Shown piece by piece: positions 1 to 6,491 of a stretch of 7,946 nucleotides of DNA. The DNA comes from Eubacteriales bacterium (GTDB lineage: Bacteria; Bacillota; Clostridia; Christensenellales; UMGS416): positions 1-7,946 of the forward strand of contig JAQVWW010000038.1 of NCBI GenBank assembly GCA_028709505.1, given 5' to 3'. Under the pieces are notes generated by a model. It did not search any database. It saw only the letters and a program-made list of their open reading frames with translations, and had not been told where the DNA came from. Made by a program: the position numbers and the translations under genes. Positions within the stretch are counted from its first letter, which is position 1. The number at the start of each line of letters is the position of its first letter.

Positions 1-1292
1 TCCGGAGGCCGACCTCGGCGTGGTATTCGGTGTTTCGGGGACGGGAGAAGTAGCGGCGCATATCTTCAATTTCCATCGCGCGATTGAGCAGGTCTTTGAT
101 GGTGACGATGCCCAGATACCGACCTTCTTCGGTGACGGTGATGAAATCGTAGAGCGTATCGTCGGGCCGGGACATGGCCAACTTGCCAGCCAGAGTGACC
201 GGCGTTCGGTAGTCTATCGATAGAAAATTCCGGTTCATGATGGCTGAAACGCTTTTTTTGCCGTGCAGCGTATAGCCCAGCCCGCCGGTGGCCGCGCCGA
301 GCGTGGCCGGCGTGACGACGCCGACCACGGCACCGTCTTCGCGGGTGACGCAAAAACCCTGGGAGCCACCCTCCTGCTTGAGCAGCGCGCACGCCTGGGC
401 AATGGCAACATTTTGGTTGACGGTGCGGGCACCGATGCATAGATTGCCGATATAGACTTCGGACAGGTTGCCGCCATAGATATGATTTTTCTTTGCGTTA
501 AGGCCCAAAATAGTCTGGAAAACGGCGGGCGCGATGGGCGCGATGGCGGGCTTGGGCTTTTGGATATAGTAGCCCTGGGCGTAATGCACGCCAATGTTGA
601 TGAGCGTCTCCAGCTCGCGCAGCGTCTCGATGCCTTCGGCAATGAGATAGGTGCCGGTGGTCTTGGAAAACTCATACATGCCTTTTACCAGCGCCTGTTT
701 GACGCCGTCGCCATCAATACCCTGGATGAGGTTGAGATCCAGCTTGAGATAGTGCGGCCGCACGTCGGAGATGAGGTTCAGTCCCGAATAACCGGCGCCG
801 GCGTCGTCTATGGCTATCTTATAGTCCTGCCCTTTGTAGTTGTAGACAATTTTTTTAAATTCATGAATATTGGTAATGGCTGCCTTTTCAGTAATCTCAA
901 AAACAATGGTTTCCGGCGCAATGTTGAACCGGCCCAGCTGGCCTTTGATAAAGCCTTCGTTGAATTTTGAGTCCTGAATCACAGTGGGGCTGACATTTAA
1001 AAAACCATTTGATATTTTGGCTCTGGCCCTGTATGGCCCGCAGTGCTTTGGCGTGGCAGACCATCTCCAGGTTCCATAACAGATTGCACTGCTGCGCTAC
1101 ATGGAACAGCGCTTCGGGGTTTTCTAACGGCGTACCCGCCGGGCCCCGGCTTAGCGCTTCGTAGCCCAGCAAAGTGCCGTCCCGCAGCGAGACGATGGGC
1201 TGAAACACAGGGCGGATATCCTGATACCGTACCACCTGGTACAGCAATTCCTGCAGGTCACTGTCGGAAGTTGAGTTAAGCTGTTTGCCCAT
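1..1292 (-). CDS. c-di-GMP phosphodiesterase, EAL domain plus CBS pair; 3' partial and frameshifted
   Basis: Likely hydrolyses the second messenger c-di-GMP to linear pGpG in the cytoplasm. The start at 1292 is set by AAGGAG six bases upstream. The EAL domain spans about residues 25-246 and keeps every catalytic and metal position I can check: E45 of YEAL, N99 of NVSP, E132 of FEITE, D162-D163 of IDDAGAGYS, K183 of LKLD, E219 of AEGIE and Q239 of AQGYY. Loop 6 reads DDAGAG rather than DDFGTG. A CBS-domain pair (about 270-405) follows, suggesting adenine-nucleotide control. The gene runs off the left edge; family members with this layout often continue into a GGDEF domain, which cannot be seen here. 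A one-base excess in a T6 run at 999-1004 breaks the frame: the upstream frame stops at 897-899 after 131 residues, while the downstream frame stays open to base 1. Residue numbers assume the frame is restored. Sequencing error or recent inactivation are both possible. Confidence 0.88.
999..1004 (-). other. frameshift site in the EAL gene (T6 homopolymer)
   Basis: On the minus strand, codons TGG TTT TTT AAA lead into a non-family frame with a stop at 897-899. Removing one T gives KWFLNVSP, the conserved Asn-containing motif of EAL domains, and the frame then stays open for more than 300 codons. The required change is +1 (skip one base), located in a run of six T. Confidence 0.85.
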
Positions 1293-1298
1293 TGTCTT

Positions 1299-1304
1299 CT
1301 CCTT
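1299..1304 (-). promoter_or_regulatory. ribosome binding site of the EAL gene
   Basis: AAGGAG on the minus strand, six bases before the ATG at 1292. It fixes the start at MGKQLN and rules out the upstream in-frame ATG at 1349. Confidence 0.8.
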
Positions 1305-1347
1305 GTGCGGCCGGGAATTGTGATAGAATTTCCATTGGCGCGGCGGC

Positions 1348-1402
1348 AAAAAATCGGTTGGCTATCTGTATCAGGACTTGTCCCCCTTTATACGCAGCCA
1401 AC
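1348..1402 (-). terminator. stem-loop followed by a T tract in the EAL gene leader (terminator or attenuator)
   Basis: On the minus strand GTTGGCT (1402-1396) pairs with AGCCAAC (1363-1357). Inside, GTAT pairs with ATAC, and GGA pairs with TCC around a CAAG loop. Three bases (CGA) separate the outer stem from T6 (1353-1348). It lies about 115-170 bases after the Nudix stop and about 55 bases before the EAL start. It may terminate the hflX-Nudix transcript or act as a leader attenuator for the EAL gene. The large, imperfect interior makes it unlike a textbook terminator, and I did not match it to a known riboswitch class. Confidence 0.4.
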
Positions 1403-1481
1403 GCAGCGCTCTTTGCCCGGATTATCAAAAAAATATCATACAAAGGAAAATGTTCGGAACTGTATTGTAAGCCTAACATTT

Positions 1482-1510
1482 ATTTTATAATAAAAACCGC
1501 GTCAAAACAA
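1482..1510 (-). promoter_or_regulatory. possible sigma-A promoter for the EAL gene
   Basis: TTGTTT (1510-1505) and TAAAAT (1487-1482) are separated by 17 bases on the minus strand. The -10 is a good match and the -35 is weak. Transcription from here would give a leader of about 180 bases containing the stem-loop at 1348-1402. The 223-base gap 1293-1515 is AT-rich around this site and holds nothing else I can support. Confidence 0.3.
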
Positions 1511-1515
1511 CATAT

Positions 1516-1941
1516 TTAGAACTGTTCTTTTAAAAACTGCAACGTTTTTGCGAATAACGCCGGCTGAATCTGTGGATATGTCTGCTGCAGCGGCGGCTGC
1601 GCAAAGGCGCAAACCTGCGCCATTTCCAGCGCCGGCAACGGGCCCAGTGTGTGAACCTGAGCAAAATAAAGCCAGCCGTAGCTGGTAGCATCCTGGCGTT
1701 GCACACAATAGATACAGACCGGCGTCAGCGTAAAGTCCAGCGCGCCGGTCTCCTCATACAGCTCGCGCCGGGCGGCTTCTTCGCAGCTCTCCCCCGCCTC
1801 GCGGTGCCCGCCAGGTATTTCCCACGTGGCCCGCCGGCTGTGCCGGCAATAGAGCCACTTCTCGCCCAGGCGCGCAGAAATTACCACAAAAGCGATATCT
1901 GAATCATCCACCGTCTGCGGAAAACACACGCGCAGGCTCAT
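1516..1941 (-). CDS. Nudix hydrolase
   Basis: A 141-residue Nudix-fold hydrolase, expected to cleave a nucleoside diphosphate linked to another group using Mg2+. The complete Nudix box is present from G45 to A67: G45, x5, E51, x7, R59-E60-L61, x, E63-E64, x, G66-A67. This gives the metal-binding helix with REL-x-EE. The protein is about the usual size for a single-domain Nudix enzyme and has no signal peptide or membrane segment. Substrate is not readable from the motif; a sanitising role on damaged nucleotides is one possibility but is inference. The ATG at 1941 overlaps the hflX stop as ATGA, with AAAGG eight bases upstream inside hflX. It is therefore very probably translated by coupling to hflX in one transcript. 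Confidence 0.93.
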   Translation of the reverse strand: MSLRVCFPQTVDDSDIAFVVISARLGEKWLYCRHSRRATWEIPGGHREAGESCEEAARRELYEETGALDFTLTPVCIYCVQRQDATSYGWLYFAQVHTLGPLPALEMAQVCAFAQPPLQQTYPQIQPALFAKTLQFLKEQF

Positions 1942-3749
1942 ACCGGCGGCCTTTCATACTGGGCGTACTCCTGCCCAAGCCGGGCGATATTATCGCGATC
2001 CAGCTGCAGCTTGATGTAGGTGCCTTCGTCGCGGTAATCGGTGGCCAGCACCTGGCCGGTGCCGTGCAGGCGGCTAAGCAGCGCGCTTTTGTCATAGGGA
2101 ATAACATATTCTTTTTCGGTCAAGGCGCTGTCCAACTGTTGCAGTACCGTACGGCGCAGCTCTTCCAGCCCCTGGCCGGTCAGCGCTGAAACCGCCACAC
2201 GGGGTGCGCCGGCGGTATCAAAGGGCATGTCGGCGACGCCTTGCAACGCATCGGCCTTGTTCAGCGCCACGACGCGCGGCGCGTCCTTGGCGCCCAGCGA
2301 GTCCAATACATCCTCCGCCACGCGGTATTGCTCATAAGCTTCCGGCGATGAGACATCGACCACGTGCAGCAGCACATCGGCGTGCAGCGCCTCCTCCAGC
2401 GTAGAGCGAAAGGCGCTGACCAGATCGTGCGGCAGTTTTTTGATGAAACCCACCGTGTCGGTCAGCAGCACCGGCCGCCCTTCGATACTAATACGGCGGG
2501 TGATGGGATCCAACGTGGCAAAGAGCTTATCTTCAGCCAACACGTCGCTGCCCGACAGCGCGTTGAGCAGGCTGCTTTTGCCGGCATTGGTGTAGCCCAC
2601 CAGCGCCGCCGTGGCAATGCCGGTGCGGATGCGCCGTTGCCGACGGACGGTACGCTGCTTCTCCAGCTCGCGCACTTCTTTTTCCAGGTCGTTGATGCGC
2701 CGGCGGATATAACGACGGTCCACTTCCAGCTTGCTCTCGCCGGGGCCGCGGGTACCGATGCCGCCGGCCAGCCGCGACAGCGCCGAGCCGGCGCCGGTCA
2801 GCCGCGGGTAGCGGTATTTATACTGGGCCAACTCCACCTGCAGCCGGCCTTCACGGCTGGTGGCCCGGCCAGCGAAAATATCCAGAATCAGCGTGGTACG
2901 GTCGATAACCTTACAGCCCAGCTCCTGCTCCAGGTTGCGTATCTGCGCGCCGGATAGTTCATCGTCAAAGATGAACAGGTTAGCTTCACGCAGCTGGCGC
3001 ACCAGCGCCAAATCGCCCACCTTGCCGCGGCCGATGAACAGCGCCGGGTCGGGCAGCGCTTTGTTTTGGAAAAATTTCTCCAGCACCACGGCGCCGGCGG
3101 TGTCGGCCAGCCGCTCCAGCTCGTCCAAAGACTCTTCGCTGTCGATGCCCACCAGAATGGCGCGCTCTTCGGTACTCTCCTGCGACGTGAGGATGCGCGC
3201 CGCCTGCAAAATGCGCGCGTCGTTGGCTTCTATGACGTTTAGCAGCGCATCCTGCGAGAGGTTTGCCAGGTCAAGCACGCCGGTGCGGCTGAGCACATAT
3301 TCGCCGGCGGCGTCGATGTCCTCCAGGTAGGCCACTTCCATGCCGGTGGCGGCGCCTTCGTATACGCCGATGGAGGCCATGGCATCAAAGCGCATCCGGC
3401 GCAGAGCTTGCAGGTCAATTTCCGATAAACCCGCGCCGCCGCTGGGGTGCGTATGGATACAGCGGATGCCGGATAAGCGCCTTTTGCCGCGGCGCACCTG
3501 AATTTCCGGCAGATCCACGCGGTCGTTCTGCCCTACGATGACCTCCAGCACCAGGCCGTCCCGCGCCACATAGACCATCACTTCGCGGTTACAGCGCGCC
3601 GTCAAATCGCACAGCGCCGTCAGCAGCGGCTGCGAGACAAACTCATGACGCAGCAGTTCCATGTCCATCGCGAACAGCTTCTCCATATCCTGAAGCACGG
3701 CATTTCGTATGCCGGCGATATTACCCTTAATTTTAATTTCTTCGTTCAT
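1938..3749 (-). CDS. hflX: GTPase HflX, long form with N-terminal JAMM/RadC-like domain
   Basis: HflX is a ribosome-associated GTPase; in bacteria studied it splits stalled or idle 70S ribosomes under stress. This form has 603 residues against roughly 400-430 for E. coli-type HflX. Residues 1-180 are an extra domain with H99-T-H101-P, S109 and D112, the exact HxHx7SxxD pattern of JAMM metalloproteases, plus a candidate Glu at 56. The HflX N-terminal domain follows (about 196-345, including GIGTRGPGESKLEVDRR at 330-346), then a charged helical linker (350-375). The G domain has G1 GYTNAGKSS (385-393), G3 DTVGF (431-435), G4 NKAD (497-500) and G5 SALTG (521-525). The start at 3749 has AGGAG five bases upstream; an in-frame ATG at 3851 would place translation through a terminator hairpin. 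The long form is familiar in Clostridia. The gene is coupled to the downstream Nudix gene by ATGA. Confidence 0.95.
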   Translation of the reverse strand: MNEEIKIKGNIAGIRNAVLQDMEKLFAMDMELLRHEFVSQPLLTALCDLTARCNREVMVYVARDGLVLEVIVGQNDRVDLPEIQVRRGKRRLSGIRCIHTHPSGGAGLSEIDLQALRRMRFDAMASIGVYEGAATGMEVAYLEDIDAAGEYVLSRTGVLDLANLSQDALLNVIEANDARILQAARILTSQESTEERAILVGIDSEESLDELERLADTAGAVVLEKFFQNKALPDPALFIGRGKVGDLALVRQLREANLFIFDDELSGAQIRNLEQELGCKVIDRTTLILDIFAGRATSREGRLQVELAQYKYRYPRLTGAGSALSRLAGGIGTRGPGESKLEVDRRYIRRRINDLEKEVRELEKQRTVRRQRRIRTGIATAALVGYTNAGKSSLLNALSGSDVLAEDKLFATLDPITRRISIEGRPVLLTDTVGFIKKLPHDLVSAFRSTLEEALHADVLLHVVDVSSPEAYEQYRVAEDVLDSLGAKDAPRVVALNKADALQGVADMPFDTAGAPRVAVSALTGQGLEELRRTVLQQLDSALTEKEYVIPYDKSALLSRLHGTGQVLATDYRDEGTYIKLQLDRDNIARLGQEYAQYERPPV

Positions 3750-3754
3750 ATACG

Positions 3755-3759
3755 CTCCT
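3755..3759 (-). promoter_or_regulatory. ribosome binding site of hflX
   Basis: AGGAG, five bases before the ATG at 3749. It decides the start and lies only three bases after the T tract of the preceding hairpin, so a folded hairpin would sit beside the ribosome landing site. Confidence 0.8.
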
Positions 3760-3762
3760 GAT

Positions 3763-3795
3763 AAAAAACGAGGGGCACACGCACCCCTCGTTTTT
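3763..3795 (-). terminator. intrinsic terminator after the EF-G-like gene, or attenuator before hflX
   Basis: CGAGGGG (3790-3784) pairs perfectly with CCCCTCG (3775-3769) around an eight-base loop. A5 flanks the 5' side and T6 (3768-3763) the 3' side, which can extend the stem to 12 pairs. The symmetry would allow it to work in both directions. It lies about 60 bases after the stop of the EF-G-like gene and about 14 bases before the hflX start, leaving no room for a promoter between hairpin and hflX. Confidence 0.85.
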
Positions 3796-3854
3796 AATAA
3801 GTATTGTTGTGACGCCAGCACTATTCTTACACACCGCCGGCAAAAACGCAACGT

Positions 3855-5933
3855 CTATTCTTCTTCGTCGTCGTCCTTCTGGGCGGCATCGATGATCTTC
3901 TGGGCCAGGTTGGCGGGAAGTTCTTCGTAGCGCGCCATCTCCATATGGAAACTGCCGCGGGCCTGCGTCATCGAACGCAAGTCAGTGGCGTATTTAAACA
4001 TTTCGGACTCGGGCACCTCGGCGCTGATCTGCTGGCCGTCGGACATGGGGTTCATACCCAAAATACGGCCGCGGCGGCGGTTTAGATCCCCGATGATGTC
4101 GCCCATGTATTCGTCGGGCACTGTGATATCCACACGCATGATGGGCTCCAGCAGCGCCGGGCCGGCCAGCTGGCAGCCCTTGCGGAAGGCCAGCCGTGCG
4201 GCGGTCTTAAACGCCTGCTCCGACGAGTCCACCGCGTGATACGACCCATCGTAGACCGTGCAGCGGATGCCAACCACCGGGTAGCCGGCCAGCACGCCCT
4301 TGGTAATGCTTTCACGCAGGCCCTTTTCGATGGCGGGGATAAAGTTTTTGGGCACGACGCCGCCTACTACGGCGTCGACGAACTCGAATTCGATGCCGCT
4401 GTCCAGCACCGGCTCAAAACGAATCCAGCAATCGCCAAACTGGCCGTGGCCGCCCGACTGCTTCTTGTGCCGCCCCTGGGCCTCCACCTTCTTGCGGATG
4501 GTTTCGCGGTACGGCAGGCGCGGGTCGGAAAGCTTGGCCTTGACGCCAAACTTGCTCTTTAAGCGGCTGGCGATAACGTCCAGATGCATCTCGCCCTGGC
4601 CGGAGATGAGCGTTTCCTTGGTCTCGGGGTGCTTGTACACCTTAAAGGACGGATCCTCTTCGGCCAGACGCGCAAGTCCGCTAAACACTTTGTCTTCCTC
4701 ACCCTGCTTATCGGCCGAGATGGCGAAGGCTATCACCGGCTCGGGGAAGATAATGGGGTTGTACCGAACCGGTTCGGACGGATCGCTTAACGTATCCGAC
4801 GTATTGGTAGAGGCCAGTTTCGTGACCACACCGATATCGCCGGCATGCAGGGCCGGCAGTTCAATCTGCTTCTTACCCAGCATCGTGAATACCTTATTGA
4901 GCTTCTCGGTGCGCTCCGAAGTGGCGTTGTAGGGCGAGACGGCGTCGGTCAGCACGCCGGAGATGACCTTAATGTAGGAAATTTTGCCGACGAAGTTATC
5001 CGCCATCGTCTTAAATACGAAGGCCGAAAACTTATCGCTGTCGCTGACCGAGCGCTGCACGGCGGCACCGGTCTTGGCGTTTACGCAGGCAAACGTGCCG
5101 GAGGGAGCCGGTAGCATATCCACCGCCAGGTTCAGTATCGGCGCTATGCTGCCGGCAATGGTGCCGGCGCCACACAGTACCGGAACAAGCTCACCCGAGC
5201 GTATGCCGGCTTTGATGCCGCTGATCAACTCCGCATCGGACAGCGCGCCCTCTTCAAAATATTTCTCCATCAGCGCTTCGTCCACCGACGCGGCGGCTTC
5301 CATCATCGTCTCGTGCAGCTCTTCCAGCTCCAGCGCCAAGTCCTCGGATATGGCGGCCTCTTTGACCGTCTTACCCTGGAACTCATAGCCCTTTTTCTGC
5401 AGCACATCCACATAGCCTACAAAGGCGCCGTCGCGCATGATGGGCAGCTGCAGCGGAACGATATTGGTACCGAACTTGTCTTGAATTTCCGACAGAAGTT
5501 TAGTAAAATTGGCGTTCTCACGGTCCATCTTGCTGATGAGGAACACGCGAGAAACGCCATTTTGTTCACAGGCTTTATAGGCTTTTTCCGCGCCGACGGC
5601 CAGGCCCGACGTGGCGCTGCATACAATGACGGCCGCATCCACCACACGCAAAGCACCGGCCATCTCGCCTGCCATGTCGAAATAGCCGGGGATATCCAGA
5701 AAATTAACCTTTGCCCCTTTCCACTCAATGGGGGCCAGAGATGTGGAGATAGAAATACCGCGGTTTTGCTCTTCGGGGTCAAAGTCCATGGCCGTAGTGC
5801 CTTCTTCGGTCTTGCCCATGCGGTCAATTAGCCCTACAGAATACAGCAATCCTTCTATCAAGGTGGTCTTGCCATCGCCGGCGTGACCAAGAACAGCTAC
5901 ATTTCGTATTTGCTCAGATTTGTATTCTTTCAT
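3855..5933 (-). CDS. fusA2: EF-G-like translational GTPase (EF-G-2 type paralogue)
   Basis: A 692-residue paralogue of elongation factor G with all five domains: G domain (about 8-275), II (300-385), III (395-480), IV (482-598) and V (600-675). A short acidic tail, KDDDEEE, closes it. G1 is GHAGDGKT (16-23), where canonical EF-G has AHIDAGKT. G2 is RGISIS (58-63) with Ser in place of the switch I Thr. G3 is DIPGY (80-84), so Tyr84 stands where EF-G has its catalytic His. G4 is SKMD (134-137) rather than NKMD. Domain IV keeps QSGGHGQFG (492-500) and the tip DGSYHAVDS with His566. These traits fit the EF-G-2 branch, whose members are not simple replacements for the main translocase; the exact job is unknown. 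The start at 5933 is set by GGGAGGA seven bases upstream. It is probably transcribed from its own promoter and followed by a strong terminator. Confidence 0.93.
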   Translation of the reverse strand: MKEYKSEQIRNVAVLGHAGDGKTTLIEGLLYSVGLIDRMGKTEEGTTAMDFDPEEQNRGISISTSLAPIEWKGAKVNFLDIPGYFDMAGEMAGALRVVDAAVIVCSATSGLAVGAEKAYKACEQNGVSRVFLISKMDRENANFTKLLSEIQDKFGTNIVPLQLPIMRDGAFVGYVDVLQKKGYEFQGKTVKEAAISEDLALELEELHETMMEAAASVDEALMEKYFEEGALSDAELISGIKAGIRSGELVPVLCGAGTIAGSIAPILNLAVDMLPAPSGTFACVNAKTGAAVQRSVSDSDKFSAFVFKTMADNFVGKISYIKVISGVLTDAVSPYNATSERTEKLNKVFTMLGKKQIELPALHAGDIGVVTKLASTNTSDTLSDPSEPVRYNPIIFPEPVIAFAISADKQGEEDKVFSGLARLAEEDPSFKVYKHPETKETLISGQGEMHLDVIASRLKSKFGVKAKLSDPRLPYRETIRKKVEAQGRHKKQSGGHGQFGDCWIRFEPVLDSGIEFEFVDAVVGGVVPKNFIPAIEKGLRESITKGVLAGYPVVGIRCTVYDGSYHAVDSSEQAFKTAARLAFRKGCQLAGPALLEPIMRVDITVPDEYMGDIIGDLNRRRGRILGMNPMSDGQQISAEVPESEMFKYATDLRSMTQARGSFHMEMARYEELPANLAQKIIDAAQKDDDEEE

Positions 5934-5940
5934 AACGGTT

Positions 5941-5947
5941 TCCTCCC
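5941..5947 (-). promoter_or_regulatory. ribosome binding site of the EF-G-like gene
   Basis: GGGAGGA lies seven bases before the ATG at 5933. It selects MKEYKS as the start over the in-frame ATGs 12 and 13 codons upstream, which would place this site inside the coding region. Confidence 0.85.
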
Positions 5948-5990
5948 AACAGTACAGTTTTGCCGGCATCAAAAAACCCGGATAAATATA

Positions 5991-6019
5991 AGTTTATCAG
6001 ATACACCAACTTTTGCAAA
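5991..6019 (-). promoter_or_regulatory. probable extended -10 promoter of the EF-G-like gene
   Basis: TTTGCA (6019-6014) and TAAACT (5996-5991) are 17 bases apart on the minus strand, and TG-A precedes the -10 as in extended -10 promoters. Expected transcription start is near 5984, giving a leader of about 50 bases. The -10 overlaps an AT-rich inverted repeat, GATAAA/TTTATC (5981-5998), followed by CGGG and T6 (5976-5971). This could instead be a weak terminator of the preceding operon. Confidence 0.42.
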
Positions 6020-6023
6020 GAAT

Positions 6024-6473
6024 TTATTGGATGAATTCCACATTTTCTGCCAGCCACACGCAACAATCTTCTACCAGACCGGCACAGATGTGGATGCGGG
6101 CGTCATTTTTATGCTGGGCGGCGTCGGGTTTGGTAAAATCCACCTGTATAATATCGCCGCAGTTGGTGCTGGCGTTGCGCTCCTTGACATACTCCAGAAA
6201 CGCCTGTGTCTTCTGCGCAATCTCCTTCGGGCTTTTGTTGGGGTTGTCCCGCCCCAGCGCAAGGCCGATGGCCATGATGCCGCCGCTGACGGCGCCGCAG
6301 ATGTGCTGGTGCGTATTGGCCACGCCGCCGCCAAAGCCGCTGGCAATACGGGGAATCAGCGGGCTTTGGATATCCCAAAATGCCGCCATCGACTTAAGCA
6401 CCGCTTCGGCGCAGTTGTAATGCTGGTTTAGAAAGCAGTCGCCGGCGTATTGGCGTAGTTCTTGTTCCTTCAT
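6024..6473 (-). CDS. C_GCAxxG_C_C family (putative redox-active) protein
   Basis: A 149-residue cytoplasmic protein of the C_GCAxxG_C_C family, whose members carry conserved cysteines thought to be redox-active or metal-binding; no reaction is firmly assigned. The signature cysteines are visible: C21 in NCAEAVL, C59 in CGAVSGG (the CGAxxG core), C105 in TNCGD and C130 in HICAGLVEDCC. Additional cysteines are at 13, 137 and 138. A glycine-rich SGFGGGVA segment (45-52) precedes the core, as is usual in the family. No signal peptide or export motif is seen. The ATG at 6473 is preceded by AAAGGA with a rather long nine-base spacer. It lies 18 bases after the GNAT stop and so is probably the last gene of the murI operon. 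Confidence 0.88.
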   Translation of the reverse strand: MKEQELRQYAGDCFLNQHYNCAEAVLKSMAAFWDIQSPLIPRIASGFGGGVANTHQHICGAVSGGIMAIGLALGRDNPNKSPKEIAQKTQAFLEYVKERNASTNCGDIIQVDFTKPDAAQHKNDARIHICAGLVEDCCVWLAENVEFIQ

Positions 6474-6491
6474 CGTAAGTAGTCCTTTCTG

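Noticed and set aside
999..1004. Programmed -1 frameshift at the T6 run
   Set aside because: Restoring the EAL frame needs +1, and the codon phase does not fit a canonical X-XXY-YYZ slippery site; EAL enzymes are not known to use one.
1276..1479. Minus-strand 67-codon frame in the EAL leader
   Set aside because: It overlaps the EAL start in another frame, has no ribosome binding site and spans the stem-loop; no recognisable protein features.
1293..1480. c-di-GMP riboswitch (GEMM-I or GEMM-II) in the EAL leader
   Set aside because: A GGGCAAA string is present, but the second conserved segment (GACGCAAAGCC-like) and the tetraloop-receptor arrangement are not seen.
1518..1528. Palindrome AGAACTGTTCT as an operator (LexA-like)
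   Set aside because: It spans the last codons and stop of the Nudix gene, has a one-base spacer unlike the clostridial LexA box, and occurs once.
2364..2957. Long plus-strand open frames opposite hflX (also opposite the EF-G-like gene and near 5883-6431)
   Set aside because: They are antisense to strongly conserved genes, have no family motifs, and are low-complexity products of GC-rich codon use.
3750..3851. In-frame ATG at 3851 adding 34 residues to HflX
   Set aside because: The extension would be read through the terminator hairpin, has no ribosome binding site and shows no family similarity; AGGAG is correctly placed for the ATG at 3749.
5934..5972. In-frame ATGs giving a 705-residue EF-G-like protein
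   Set aside because: The GGGAGGA site for the ATG at 5933 would lie inside this extension, and the family begins at MKEYK.
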